From NCBI RefSeq assembly GCF_008830365.1, contig NZ_WBKI01000007.1, forward strand, positions 124,001 through 188,000: a DNA stretch of 64,000 bases, read 5' to 3'. The number at the start of each line of letters is the position of its first letter. The stretch's first letter is position 1. Below are positions 1 through 7,936 of this stretch, one piece after another. This stretch comes from Serratia proteamaculans. GTDB taxonomy: Bacteria; Pseudomonadota; Gammaproteobacteria; Enterobacterales; Enterobacteriaceae. A model generated the notes under the pieces. That model did not search any database. It saw only the letters and a list, made by a program, of their open reading frames with translations, and had not been told where the DNA came from. A program made the translations under genes and the position numbers.

Positions 1-1
1 C

Positions 2-427
2 GGGCCCTGTTCCGGCGGCTTTCGGTTGTTGCCGCAAACCCGTTGGCTATTGCTGCTGGGTGATGAGACTGCCCTGCCCGCCATGCGCACCATCCTCGCC
101 TCGCTGCCGGAGCTGTTTCCGGTGTTGTGGTTTGCCGAAGTGGGCGACGCTCAGGAAATTCAGGATATCGATTACCCCTTTTTGCAGGTTAACAGCTGGC
201 AAATACGCACCCGACACTTCGACAGCGTAATGAACAGCCCATTGGTGCAGGCCGTCAGCCACTGCACTCTGCCTCCGGGCCAGGGCCAGGTGTGGCTAGC
301 CTGCGAGCACCAGGTCGCCGCCTACCTAAAGAACCGGTTTATCAATGAACTGGAGATCCCAAAAGCCGCGCTGTTTGCCAAAGGCTATTGGAAAAAAGGG
401 GAATCAAATTTTAAGGGTGCTATTTAA
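2..427 (+). CDS. Siderophore-interacting protein (ViuB/YqjH-like), C-terminal part
   Basis: This is the last 141 codons of a gene that begins before the window; the frame is open to the first base. The family consists of FAD/NAD(P)H-dependent ferric-siderophore reductases that release iron in the cytoplasm. Visible here are the WLLLLGDETALPA stretch that opens the C-terminal NAD(P)H-binding SIP domain, and a C-terminal Ala-Lys-Gly-Tyr-Trp-Lys-Lys-Gly motif typical of the family end. The FAD-binding N-terminal half is not in the window. A TTG at 26 could be read as a start, but upstream in-frame residues (Gly-Gly-Phe-Arg) fit the family, so this is a truncation by the window edge, not a short gene. 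The stress-protein gene follows after 21 bases on the same strand. Confidence 0.85.
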   Translation, partial: GPCSGGFRLLPQTRWLLLLGDETALPAMRTILASLPELFPVLWFAEVGDAQEIQDIDYPFLQVNSWQIRTRHFDSVMNSPLVQAVSHCTLPPGQGQVWLACEHQVAAYLKNRFINELEIPKAALFAKGYWKKGESNFKGAI

Positions 428-448
428 CCCGCAGGCTCAGGAGCAGAT

Positions 449-892
449 ATGATCAATAAAGTGTTATTGGCGGTAGACAATTTCGAACACAGCGGCAACG
501 CCCTGCAGTTTATGCAACGCATGCAAAGCTGCATTGCCAACGTTATGGTACTGACCGTAGTGGACAATGCCTTCGCACTCGGCCGCAGCGGGCTACGTTT
601 AAACCACGCCGAACGCGACGAATATCCGGCCGCCCTGCGGGAAGAGGCGCTGGCACAAAAACAGTTGGGCCAAGTGACCATGGCCCTGAACGAAATGGGT
701 TTCAACGCTCAAGGCCTGTTGGCCGCAGGCGTCCCTATCGAGGTGATCCCGGAGAAAATGGTCCTGTTCAACTGCGACCTGCTGATTATTTCGCATCGCC
801 ATCTGTCTTCACTGGGCCGTTGGCTAAATGCCTCCGTCACCCGTGGCCTATTGGATGAGATGAGGCAGCCGGTGCTGGTGATCCCGCGCTAA
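449..892 (+). CDS. Universal stress protein, UspA family
   Basis: Single-domain UspA-fold protein of 147 aa, the usual size. It begins with the beta1 strand KVLLAVDNFEHS and ends with beta5 PVLVIPR. The usual ATP-binding signature (G-x2-G-x9-G-S/T) before the last strand is altered: the segment SHRHLSSLGRWLNASVTRGL keeps an S-V-T but lacks the first glycine, so nucleotide binding is uncertain. It lies 21 bases after the siderophore-interacting protein gene with an AGGAG-like site near 437 and may be cotranscribed with it. Cytoplasmic; family members are induced by growth arrest or stress. The particular role cannot be told from the sequence. Confidence 0.85.
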   Translation: MINKVLLAVDNFEHSGNALQFMQRMQSCIANVMVLTVVDNAFALGRSGLRLNHAERDEYPAALREEALAQKQLGQVTMALNEMGFNAQGLLAAGVPIEVIPEKMVLFNCDLLIISHRHLSSLGRWLNASVTRGLLDEMRQPVLVIPR

Positions 893-947
893 TATTAGTC
901 ACCCGATTGCTGACGCGCGGCACTGCGGCAGGAACCCGCTGTACAGT

Positions 948-1895
948 TCAACCTGTGGTGAACCCTTCGGCAAAGACACTGCGCAGATAACGGCTGAACT
1001 CCGCCACCGCTCGTGAGACCTGGGGCGCATAAGGGCGTACCACATAAAGGCTGTCAGCAAAGGCATCGACCGGCCGCCAGGCCGGTAATACCTCGATCAA
1101 TCTGCCGTCTGCCAATGCCTGCTGCGCGCTAAAGTCTGGCAGCAGGGCAATGCCCAAGCCTTCCGCTGCCGCATCACGTATCGATTCGCTGTTATTGGTG
1201 GCAAACGGGCCGCTGACCGGCACCCGAGTCTTTTCTGTCTTGTCCTGCGACGCCTGTTTGGCGACAAAGCTCCAGCTCGGGGATTCACTGCTGCGGGGAT
1301 AATAAAGACACTGATGCCGTTGCAGATCGTCCGGTGAAACCGGCATGCCGTGCCGTTTCACGTAGTCTGCCGACGCCACGGTCAGCGTTTCGGTCGGACA
1401 CAGCCGCCAGGCAACGTGGGTATCGGGCAGGCTGTCACTGTGGCGGATCGCCAAATCAAACCCTTCGCTGGTTAACGACACCAGCCGGTCGGAAACCTCA
1501 AGCTGCAACCGCACCTCCGGATTAGCACGCAGAAAGCCGGTAATACGTGGCACCAGTTGCTGACGGGCAAATGCCACCGGGGCCGTCACCCGCACCGAAC
1601 CACGCAGCGGCCCGGCCGAATCGCAAATGCCGGAGAAACTCTGCTTTATCTGCGCGAAAGGCTGGCGCAGTTCCTCCACCAGCCGCAGCCCGGCATCGGT
1701 CAGCCTGACGCTGCGCGTCGTGCGTTGCACCAGCGGCACCCCGGCCAAGGTTTCAATCTCTTTGATTTTTTGGCTCATCGCCGCTTTGCTGACGTCCAGC
1801 CGTTCCGCCGCACGGGTAAAACTCCCCTGCTCGGCCAGCACGGTGAGCCAGTGCAAATGAGTCCACAGGGTTTCTATTTTTGGGTTTTTCATCAT
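948..1895 (-). CDS. LysR-family transcriptional regulator
   Basis: Protein of about 315 aa with an N-terminal winged helix-turn-helix (LAEQGSFTRAAERLDVSKAA, then the recognition helix) followed by a LysR substrate-binding domain. It resembles the large AaeR/DmlR-like group that often controls a divergent oxidoreductase or detoxification gene. I take the ATG at 1895 (ATGATG) because the HTH begins about 15 residues later; the frame stays open to 1946, where extra residues look untypical. It is divergent from the tautomerase gene at 2033 with about 137 bases between, so the tautomerase is the likely target. The inducer is unknown. Confidence 0.85.
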   Translation of the reverse strand: MMKNPKIETLWTHLHWLTVLAEQGSFTRAAERLDVSKAAMSQKIKEIETLAGVPLVQRTTRSVRLTDAGLRLVEELRQPFAQIKQSFSGICDSAGPLRGSVRVTAPVAFARQQLVPRITGFLRANPEVRLQLEVSDRLVSLTSEGFDLAIRHSDSLPDTHVAWRLCPTETLTVASADYVKRHGMPVSPDDLQRHQCLYYPRSSESPSWSFVAKQASQDKTEKTRVPVSGPFATNNSESIRDAAAEGLGIALLPDFSAQQALADGRLIEVLPAWRPVDAFADSLYVVRPYAPQVSRAVAEFSRYLRSVFAEGFTTG

Positions 1896-2032
1896 CGACT
1901 GTTCATTTATATAAACAATGAGTTCAAGTATAGCGCTTCTTCCCACACCGCCGCTTGGCTAAGATGGGTTATCAAAGGCGAAGATAACTCGCTGCCTCAT
2001 ATCGAGATTAACCCACTGACAGGATTATAAAA

Positions 2033-2422
2033 ATGCCATTACTTATCTTTGAAGTCATTGAGGGCCGCAGCGAAGCTGAACTGAAAACCCTGCTTGATGC
2101 TGCCCACCGAGCGGTGCTCAGCGCCTTTGACGTCCCGTCGCGTGACAGGTACCAGATTGTTCATGAAAACAAAGCTCAGCACATGGTGATTGAAGACACC
2201 GGCCTTAACCTGACTCGCACCCGCGATTTGGTGGTGGTACGGGTGATTACCAGCCCGCGACCCGAGCAGCAGAAACAGCGGTTTTATGCCGATCTAAGCC
2301 GGGAGCTGAAGGAGAACTGTGGGATTGAAGGCAGTGACCTGATGGTGTCAATCACCACCAACAGTAAGGGCGACTGGAGTTTCGGCAACGGTGTAGCGCA
2401 ATACCTGACCGGCGATCTTTAA
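2033..2422 (+). CDS. Tautomerase-superfamily protein
   Basis: 129-aa protein beginning Met-Pro-Leu-Leu-Ile-Phe; after Met removal the N-terminal Pro would be the catalytic base of the tautomerase superfamily. The length (about 130 aa, two fused beta-alpha-beta units) fits the longer tautomerase/MIF-like family PF14552, not the 60-aa 4-oxalocrotonate tautomerases. Motifs typical of the family include SRDRYQIVHE near residues 36-45 and the C-terminal SITTNSKGDWSFGNG. It is divergent from the LysR regulator. The substrate is unknown; related enzymes act on enol or dicarbonyl compounds. A GC-rich hairpin follows at 2432. Confidence 0.85.
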   Translation: MPLLIFEVIEGRSEAELKTLLDAAHRAVLSAFDVPSRDRYQIVHENKAQHMVIEDTGLNLTRTRDLVVVRVITSPRPEQQKQRFYADLSRELKENCGIEGSDLMVSITTNSKGDWSFGNGVAQYLTGDL

Positions 2423-2431
2423 GCGACTATC

Positions 2432-2457
2432 CCCCAGGCGCGGCATAGCGCCTGGGG
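2432..2457. terminator. Hairpin between convergent genes
   Basis: CCCCAGGCGC and GCGCCTGGGG form a perfect 10-bp stem around a 6-nt loop between the stop of the tautomerase gene and the stop of the ABC exporter gene. There is no long T run on either side, so this is a likely but not canonical bidirectional terminator. Confidence 0.6.
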
Positions 2458-2466
2458 TCAGAACCC

Positions 2467-4236
2467 TCAGGGCTGCTGTTCGTCGTTATATTGGCTTTGC
2501 CACATGGCGGCGTAGCGACCATTGCTGGCCAGCAAGGCGTCATGCCGCCCTCGCTCAACGATTTCACCGGCTTCCAGTACGATGATTTCATCGGCATCCA
2601 CCACCGTCGACAACCGGTGGGCAATCACCAGCGTGGTATGGTCACGGCTGACTTCGCGCAGGTGAGCCTGAATTTCACGCTCGGTCTGAGTATCCAGCGC
2701 GCTGGTCGCTTCGTCAAAAACCAGGATCGCCGGATTTTTCAGGATGGTACGAGCAATCGCCACCCGTTGCTTTTCGCCGCCCGACAGCTTCAGCCCACGC
2801 TCCCCCACCCGGGTTTCATAGCCGTCGGGCAGGCTGACGATAAACTCATGAATATGCGCCAACCTGGCTGCCCGCTCGATTTCTTCCTGGCTTGAACCCG
2901 TTTTGCCGTAGCCGATGTTGTAGCCCAGCGTATCGTTGAACAGTACGGTATCTTGCGGCACGATGCCGATCGCCGCGCGCAGGCTGGCCTGTTTCAGGTC
3001 ACGAATATCCTGACCGTCAATCGAGACCGCCCCGCTGCTCACGTCATAGAAACGAAACAGCAGCCGGGACAAGGTGGACTTACCGGCCCCCGAGGCACCG
3101 ACAACCGCTACCGTATTACCGGCCGGGATGGTGAAGCTGACGTTTTTCAGGATCGGCCGCCGCACATCATAGCCAAAGCTGACCGAGTCAAAACTCACTT
3201 CACCCGCGGTCAGTTGCAGCTCCTTCGCATCCGGCTTATCGACAATCTCCTGCTCTTCCTGCAATAAATCGAACATGTTTTCCATATCGATCAGCGCCTG
3301 CCTGACTTCGGCATAAATAAAACCGAAGAAATTCAGTGGCTGATAGAGTTGCAGCAGATAGGCATTCACCAGCACAAAGTCACCGACCGTCATCCGCCCT
3401 TGCACAATGCCCTGCGCCGCCATCGCCATCATCACAATCAGCCCAATGGAGATAATGGCAGTCTGCCCGAGGTTGATGGCGGTAAAACTGAACTGGTTCT
3501 TGATGGCGGCATATTCATACAGCCGGCGCGACATGTTGAAACGTTCGGCCTCAAAGTTTTCGTTACCGAAGTATTTAACCGTCTCGTAATTCAGCAGACT
3601 GTCGATCGACTTGCTGTTGGTATCGGCATTGGCCTGGTTGAGCTCACGCCTAAAGCGGGTTCGCCAACGCACGGCCATGACGGTGAACAGGATATAACAG
3701 CCGACCGTCGCCAGGATCGCCAGGGCAAACCAGCCGTTTAGCAGATGCCACATAATCACCGAGACCAGGGTGATTTCGAACAAGATGGGGAAAATGGAGA
3801 ACAGCAGCCGCGAAAGCACCGTCGCTACCGCCTGGGTGCCGCGTTCGATCGATAACGACAACCCGCCGGTTTGGCGCTCCAGATGAAAACGCAGACTCAG
3901 CGCGTGCAACTGTCTGAAGACCCGCAGCCCCAATAATCGGGTGGCATTCTGGCTGACATGCACAAACATCACGTTGCGCAGCTCTTCAAATAACGCTCCA
4001 CCGATACGCGCGACGCCATAGGCCAGGATCAAACCCATGGGAATGGCCAACATCCTGGCGGTTTCGCCGCTCAGGGCGTCGATCATCGCTTTATACGCCA
4101 GCGGCACCAGCGTGATGCTGACCTTCGAAATCACCATAAAGAAGAAGGCGATTACCAGGTAATAACGCAGTTTAGGGTTATCTTTAGGCCACAGGTAAGG
4201 CAGCAAAAATTTCAGTAAGCGGGAGGGATCCATCAT
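2467..4236 (-). CDS. Atm1/HMT1-type ABC exporter (fused permease and ATPase)
   Basis: 589-aa half-transporter. The N-terminal part (about residues 20-320) has six predicted membrane helices; the C-terminal part is the ATPase with Walker A GASGAGKST (380-388), signature LSGGEKQR (484-491), Walker B ILVFDEA (504-510) and the H-loop His at about 540. The motif NYETVKYFGNE near 216-226 matches the glutathione-contacting segment of the Atm1/ABCB7 family, so export of glutathione conjugates or glutathione-metal complexes from the inner membrane is the best inference. It would work as a homodimer. ATG at 4236 or the adjacent ATG at 4233 starts the gene. It stands alone, convergent to the tautomerase gene. 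Substrate unproven. Confidence 0.88.
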   Translation of the reverse strand: MMDPSRLLKFLLPYLWPKDNPKLRYYLVIAFFFMVISKVSITLVPLAYKAMIDALSGETARMLAIPMGLILAYGVARIGGALFEELRNVMFVHVSQNATRLLGLRVFRQLHALSLRFHLERQTGGLSLSIERGTQAVATVLSRLLFSIFPILFEITLVSVIMWHLLNGWFALAILATVGCYILFTVMAVRWRTRFRRELNQANADTNSKSIDSLLNYETVKYFGNENFEAERFNMSRRLYEYAAIKNQFSFTAINLGQTAIISIGLIVMMAMAAQGIVQGRMTVGDFVLVNAYLLQLYQPLNFFGFIYAEVRQALIDMENMFDLLQEEQEIVDKPDAKELQLTAGEVSFDSVSFGYDVRRPILKNVSFTIPAGNTVAVVGASGAGKSTLSRLLFRFYDVSSGAVSIDGQDIRDLKQASLRAAIGIVPQDTVLFNDTLGYNIGYGKTGSSQEEIERAARLAHIHEFIVSLPDGYETRVGERGLKLSGGEKQRVAIARTILKNPAILVFDEATSALDTQTEREIQAHLREVSRDHTTLVIAHRLSTVVDADEIIVLEAGEIVERGRHDALLASNGRYAAMWQSQYNDEQQP

Positions 4237-4447
4237 CGGCTATCTATCATCTCGGTCAGCAGCGCAGTATCGGCTTATGATCTATTCTGGCACGTATGCC
4301 ATGAAAAACCTTATGTAATCCACCCCTGTGGCTCTTTTTGGTACGCAGAGTCAATACACCGCAGCCAGGCATCATCCTCAAGGTGGCGTGTTCCACTATA
4401 ATAGTCAGTGGGGCAGTACAGGACATTCAAAACAAGGGAGTTACATC

Positions 4448-5017
4448 ATGCTAAATATGAACCATCTCCATTCATTGAAAATCGACGAACAGAGTCTAAA
4501 GAAACAACGCACCCCGCTGTTAATCATCTCGATATTGCTGCTATTAGGCGGCCTTTTCTGCCTATTCAGCCCCTTTGCCTCGGGCGCAGCGATCAGTATG
4601 GTGGTGGGGATTTTCTTGCTGCTGAGCGGCTTCGGTCTGATTTTCGGCATGGTTGCCAACCGGGTGCAAAATACCTGGCCAATGATAGGCGGCATCCTGC
4701 TCGGGGTGGCTTACCTTATTATCGGCTACGTTTTTATCACCAACCCGGCGGTAGGTATTTTCGCCATGGCGATTTATCTCGCGGCCCTGTTTGCGCTGGG
4801 CGGTATTGTGCGGTTGATCGCCGGCTACAAGCTGCGTGAAGTCAAAGGAAGTTGGCTGCAACTGGTGATTGGCGTTTTGGATCTGGCGATTGCCTGGTTA
4901 CTGCTCAGCGCCGATCCGATGACGTCCGTGGTGCTGGTCACCACTATTGTCGGTATTGAAATGCTGTTCAGCTCCTTCAGCCTGTTCCAGGTGGCCCGAC
5001 AACTGAAACGCGCGTGA
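4448..5017 (+). CDS. hdeD: HdeD-family acid-resistance membrane protein
   Basis: 189-aa integral membrane protein with six hydrophobic segments in two repeats of three, as in E. coli HdeD (190 aa), an acid-stress inner-membrane protein. I chose the ATG at 4448 because AAGGGAG lies just upstream at about 4434-4440; the open frame extends to 4328 but the extra 40 residues look non-coding. The neighbouring gene is cbpA, also a stress gene in E. coli, though hdeD sits elsewhere there. No hdeA or hdeB chaperone genes are beside it. The family has other paralogues (DUF308), so the symbol is by resemblance. Confidence 0.8.
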   Translation: MLNMNHLHSLKIDEQSLKKQRTPLLIISILLLLGGLFCLFSPFASGAAISMVVGIFLLLSGFGLIFGMVANRVQNTWPMIGGILLGVAYLIIGYVFITNPAVGIFAMAIYLAALFALGGIVRLIAGYKLREVKGSWLQLVIGVLDLAIAWLLLSADPMTSVVLVTTIVGIEMLFSSFSLFQVARQLKRA

Positions 5018-5172
5018 TCCCATTGCGGGGCCACCCGGCTCCGCTTTTTGGCGCTAAAACCGCCGATGACGTCGGGACCTTAACGACAAACTGCCCGACT
5101 AAGAGTAAAGTTTCACCCAATACAGGCTCAACTATCCCCCCTGACCAAAGATTGAAGTGAGATGATAACGCT

Positions 5173-6102
5173 ATGGAATTCAAGGATTACTACGCCATTT
5201 TAGGGGTTAAACCAGCGGACGATCTCAAGGCAATCAAAACTGCCTATCGCCGACTGGCGCGAAAGTATCACCCCGACGTCAGCACCGAATCGAACGCCGA
5301 AGAGCAGTTCAAACTGGTTGCCGAAGCCTATGAGGTGCTGAAAGACGAAGAGCGTCGCGCCGAATATGATCAACTGCGCCAGCACCGTAACGACCCCAAT
5401 TTTGGCCGCCAGACGCAACACGGCAATACCCATAACGCCGAAGACTTTTCCGATATCTTTTCCTCTATGTTCGGCGAACACGCCCGGGCTCAGCAGCATC
5501 GCCAACGACGCCAGGGCATGCGCGGCCAGGATATTGAGATGGAAGTGGCGATCTTCCTGGAAGAAACTCAGACCGAGCAAACCCGTACTATTCGCTATAG
5601 CCTGCCGGTGTATAACACCTTCGGCATGGTGGAGCAGGAAGTCCCTAAAACCCTTAATGTGAAAATTCCCGCCGGTGTCGGCGATGGCGAGCGTATTCGC
5701 CTGAAAGGCCAGGGCGCGGCCGGGAGTGACGGCGGTGCTAACGGCGATCTCTATCTGATCATTCGCATTGCGCCGCACCCACTGTTCGACATTGTTGGCC
5801 ACAATCTGGAGATCGTCCTGCCAGTCGCCCCATGGGAAGCCGCACTGGGCGCCAAGGTGCCGGTCCCCACGCTGAAAGACAGCATTCTGCTGACCATTCC
5901 TGCCGGCTGCCAAACCGGGCAGCGCTTGCGCATCAAAGGGAAAGGCCTGGTCGGCAAAAAAGAAACCGGGGATTTGTATGCGGTGATCAAGGTCATGATG
6001 CCACCGAAGCCGGATGAAAAAAGCGCCGCGCTATGGCAGCAGTTGGCGGAAGCCCAGCAGACCTTTGATCCACGCAAAGAGTGGAGTAAGCAAAATGGCT
6101 AA
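5173..6102 (+). CDS. cbpA: Curved-DNA-binding protein CbpA, DnaJ-type co-chaperone
   Basis: 309 aa (E. coli CbpA 306). N-terminal J domain with the His-Pro-Asp motif at residues 33-35, then a linker (roughly 75-115) with Asp-Phe-Ser-Asp-Ile-Phe, then two DnaJ C-terminal beta domains (about 118-300). There is no cysteine-rich zinc finger, which separates CbpA from DnaJ. It acts with DnaK and also binds curved DNA as a nucleoid protein in stationary phase. The gene overlaps cbpM by 8 bases, so the co-chaperone and its inhibitor are made from one message. Confidence 0.95.
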   Translation: MEFKDYYAILGVKPADDLKAIKTAYRRLARKYHPDVSTESNAEEQFKLVAEAYEVLKDEERRAEYDQLRQHRNDPNFGRQTQHGNTHNAEDFSDIFSSMFGEHARAQQHRQRRQGMRGQDIEMEVAIFLEETQTEQTRTIRYSLPVYNTFGMVEQEVPKTLNVKIPAGVGDGERIRLKGQGAAGSDGGANGDLYLIIRIAPHPLFDIVGHNLEIVLPVAPWEAALGAKVPVPTLKDSILLTIPAGCQTGQRLRIKGKGLVGKKETGDLYAVIKVMMPPKPDEKSAALWQQLAEAQQTFDPRKEWSKQNG

Positions 6103-6400
6103 CGTAAAAGTAACTTTCACCATTACCGAGTTTTGCCTGCATACCGGCGTTTCACAGGATGAACTAACCGAAATTGTCGGGCTGGGGGTGATTCAACCAC
6201 GCGATCCCGCGACGGAAGACTGGATCTTTGACGATCGTGCGTTAATCACTTTCCATCGTGCTGAACAGTTGCACCGTGAACTGGCGCTGGACTGGCCTGG
6301 CATTGCGGTCACGCTGACCCTGCTGGAAGAAATTGAGCAATTACGCAAAGAAAACAATCAGCTACACCAACGACTGGCGCGGTTTGTTGCCAAACCCTGA
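6095..6400 (+). CDS. cbpM: CbpM, modulator of CbpA
   Basis: 101-aa MerR-like small protein (E. coli CbpM 101 aa). CbpM binds the CbpA J domain and blocks both its co-chaperone and DNA-binding activities. The ATG at 6095 lies inside the end of cbpA (stop 6100-6102), giving translational coupling. The N-terminal helix-turn-helix-like part ([20 protein letters not shown]) is followed by a leucine-rich C-terminal helix ([17 protein letters not shown]) that would form a coiled coil. An imperfect GC hairpin follows at 6409. Confidence 0.93.
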   Translation: MANVKVTFTITEFCLHTGVSQDELTEIVGLGVIQPRDPATEDWIFDDRALITFHRAEQLHRELALDWPGIAVTLTLLEEIEQLRKENNQLHQRLARFVAKP

Positions 6401-6408
6401 TGTGAAAA

Positions 6409-6434
6409 CAGCCCGTTGCCCTGGCAGCGGGCTG
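6409..6434 (+). terminator. Hairpin after cbpM
   Basis: CAGCCCG-tt-GCC and GGC-ag-CGGGCTG pair nine bases downstream of the cbpM stop. No T run follows, so termination is probable only by position. Confidence 0.4.
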
Positions 6435-6602
6435 CCTCAGTACGGTTATAATCTTGTTTTTTCTCGGCTAATAAAACAATACATATTCCCCCTCCCGCCC
6501 TTCAGCATCATTCATAAACAAAATCCCGACAGAATAAATCAAAAAAAATGAGGCCGCACCGCTGAAAACAGCTTCTGGATAAGGCTTAATGGATGATTTT
6601 TA

Positions 6603-6658
6603 TCAATACTGTCAATAAAGACATGTTATTAAAAACATGATATTAAAAACAGTATTGA
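6603..6658. repeat. Inverted repeat overlapping a promoter (possible operator)
   Basis: TCAATACTGT at 6603-6612 and its exact complement ACAGTATTGA at 6649-6658 are separated by 36 bases. The right arm overlaps the -35 hexamer TTGACA, which is where a repressor site would be expected. The inner sequence ACATGTTATTAAAAACATG adds a second small palindrome. Confidence 0.55.
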
Positions 6659-6682
6659 CACCCTGTTAAAAACCAGTAGATT
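6655..6682 (+). promoter_or_regulatory. Sigma70-like promoter, orphan transcript
   Basis: Consensus -35 TTGACA (6655-6660) with a 16-base spacer to TAGATT (6677-6682). It points into the gene-poor stretch that ends with the terminator at 7190-7221. Confidence 0.5.
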
Positions 6683-7189
6683 GGTATTCATCAGCAGCGA
6701 AACAATAGCCAGCTGATAATAGTTAAAGTGTTAGAAATAAGTTATCAAAGTTTTTTTTGCGATAAAGGCCACGAAGCACTTGTTGTATGGGTCATCATAT
6801 TGAGGAAAAGTAAATCCTCATTGGATGAAGCTTTAAGGCCAGGTAGTCAGTACTACAATCGCAGGGTGTGTACCAAAACGCGATGATGTAAGGCCATGAT
6901 TTAACTGTTCTTTGCTTGCGATTTATTTTTTCAAAGTTAGTGTACCAAAATCGCAACGGAAGTGAGGCTACGCATCAAAGAGTCTATATCGCGAGGGGAG
7001 ATGTACTGTTTAAGATGCCCAATCTTCGAATATTCATTCAGATTGGTGAGGAATGTAAACTGGTAAATATAGGGGAGGTTTTAGTTCGCCCAATATTATC
7101 TGTGTTAAACCTGTACATTTAATGGTAGTACCTTAGCAGTAAGAAATTAGTAAGTTCATTAATGTTAAATTTGAAGTTGAGAGTACCTT

Positions 7190-7221
7190 AAAAGCCCTGG
7201 CAATCCTTGTCAGGGCTTTTA
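7190..7221 (+). terminator. Rho-independent terminator
   Basis: AAAAGCCCTG and CAGGGCTTTT form a perfect 10-bp stem around an 11-12-nt loop, followed by a T-rich tail (TTTTATCTTTT). No protein gene precedes it, so it supports an unannotated transcript upstream. Confidence 0.8.
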
Positions 7222-7345
7222 TCTTTTATGCATCAGCCGCACATGACGATAAAAGATGCCGGCGACACAGCCTGAGCCCTGTCTTCATCCCTCATGCAGC
7301 ACCAGGGATATATTGACCAGCCGATGACATTAAAAAAATTAATCC

Positions 7346-7375
7346 TTGCTTAATAAATCAAACCAAGCCTACTAT
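7346..7375 (+). promoter_or_regulatory. Promoter of the cold-shock gene
   Basis: TTGCTT (7346-7351), an 18-base spacer and TACTAT (7370-7375) place the transcript start near 7382, directly before a cold-box-like sequence and about 177 bases before the start codon, the geometry of E. coli cspA. Confidence 0.6.
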
Positions 7376-7383
7376 GGCGGCAT

Positions 7384-7415
7384 CGGTTTGGAACACAGAC
7401 CTTATGAAAGCAGTT
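7384..7415 (+). promoter_or_regulatory. Cold-box-like 5' UTR element (CspA-type thermosensor leader)
   Basis: CGGTTTG-gaac-ACAGACC-ttatg-AAAGCAGT lines up with the start of the E. coli cspA leader (remembered, ACGGTTTGACGTACAGACC...AAAGCAG). It begins a couple of bases after the inferred transcript start. In cspA this leader folds differently at low temperature to expose the ribosome site and stabilise the mRNA. Confidence 0.65.
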
Positions 7416-7558
7416 TTAGTAAAGCAGTTCTCAGTTCAAGCGTTATCTCTAGATACCCTTCTTCATGAGCCTCCTCCTAAGTGCCCAATAAGTAAAAATC
7501 TGCAAAACAGGCCATGTTCGCCACGTTGAGTGGCTCAAAAAATGAAAAGGATATATCT

Positions 7559-7771
7559 ATGTCTAACAAAATGACTGGTTTAGTAAAATGGTTTAACGCT
7601 GACAAAGGCTTCGGCTTTATCACTCCACAAGATGGCAGCAAAGATGTCTTCGTACATTTCTCCGCTATCCAGAGCAGCGATTTTAAAACCTTGGATGAAG
7701 GTCAAAAAGTGGAGTTCTCTATTGAGGACGGCGCTAAAGGCCCATCTGCTGTTAATGTTATCGCGCTTTAA
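7559..7771 (+). CDS. Cold-shock protein of the CspA family
   Basis: 70-aa single cold-shock domain (OB fold). RNP1 KGFGFI and RNP2 DVFVHF are both intact, so it should bind single-stranded RNA and DNA as an RNA chaperone. The start at 7559 is set by AAAAGGA at 7545-7551 and by the family N-terminus [13 protein letters not shown]; the frame is open further upstream but only into the leader. The long leader with a cold box suggests post-transcriptional cold induction. It is closest by eye to E. coli CspA/CspB/CspG, which cannot be separated here. A terminator follows at 7842. Confidence 0.92.
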   Translation: MSNKMTGLVKWFNADKGFGFITPQDGSKDVFVHFSAIQSSDFKTLDEGQKVEFSIEDGAKGPSAVNVIAL

Positions 7772-7841
7772 TCGCCGATAATCTCGCTAAAACTTACGAT
7801 AGCGATGAAGGCACCAGCCTGAGCAGTTAAGCATTAGTGAT

Positions 7842-7868
7842 AAAAAACCCGCTTTGAGCGGGTTTTTT
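7842..7868 (+). terminator. Rho-independent terminator of the cold-shock gene
   Basis: AAAAAACCCGCT, a 3-nt loop and AGCGGGTTTTTT: a near-perfect palindrome with a T6 tail on the plus strand and, by symmetry, also for the convergent dcuB transcript. Confidence 0.85.
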
Positions 7869-7936
7869 GCATTTCTTTTCTAAGCAAATAGTGACTCATC
7901 AACAAACGGTTTTATCCACCGCTACACCCCACCCCG

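Larger units (their letters stand above)
6435..7345. other. Gene-poor, A+T-rich stretch with orphan promoter and terminator
   Basis: About 900 bases with no convincing protein gene. The only open frame of note is 68 codons from a TTG at 6916 to 7122, without a good ribosome site or recognisable product. A 21-codon frame at 7009-7074 begins with ATG after GAGGGGAG. The stretch contains a palindrome at 6603-6658, a sigma70-like promoter at 6655-6682 and a strong terminator at 7190-7221, so it may make an RNA of about 530 nt. It is visibly richer in A and T than the flanking genes. The element GTGTACCAAAA recurs near 6869 and 6941. Confidence 0.6.

Noticed and set aside
6916-7122. 68-codon open frame in the gene-poor stretch
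   Set aside because: TTG start, no ribosome site, no family resemblance.
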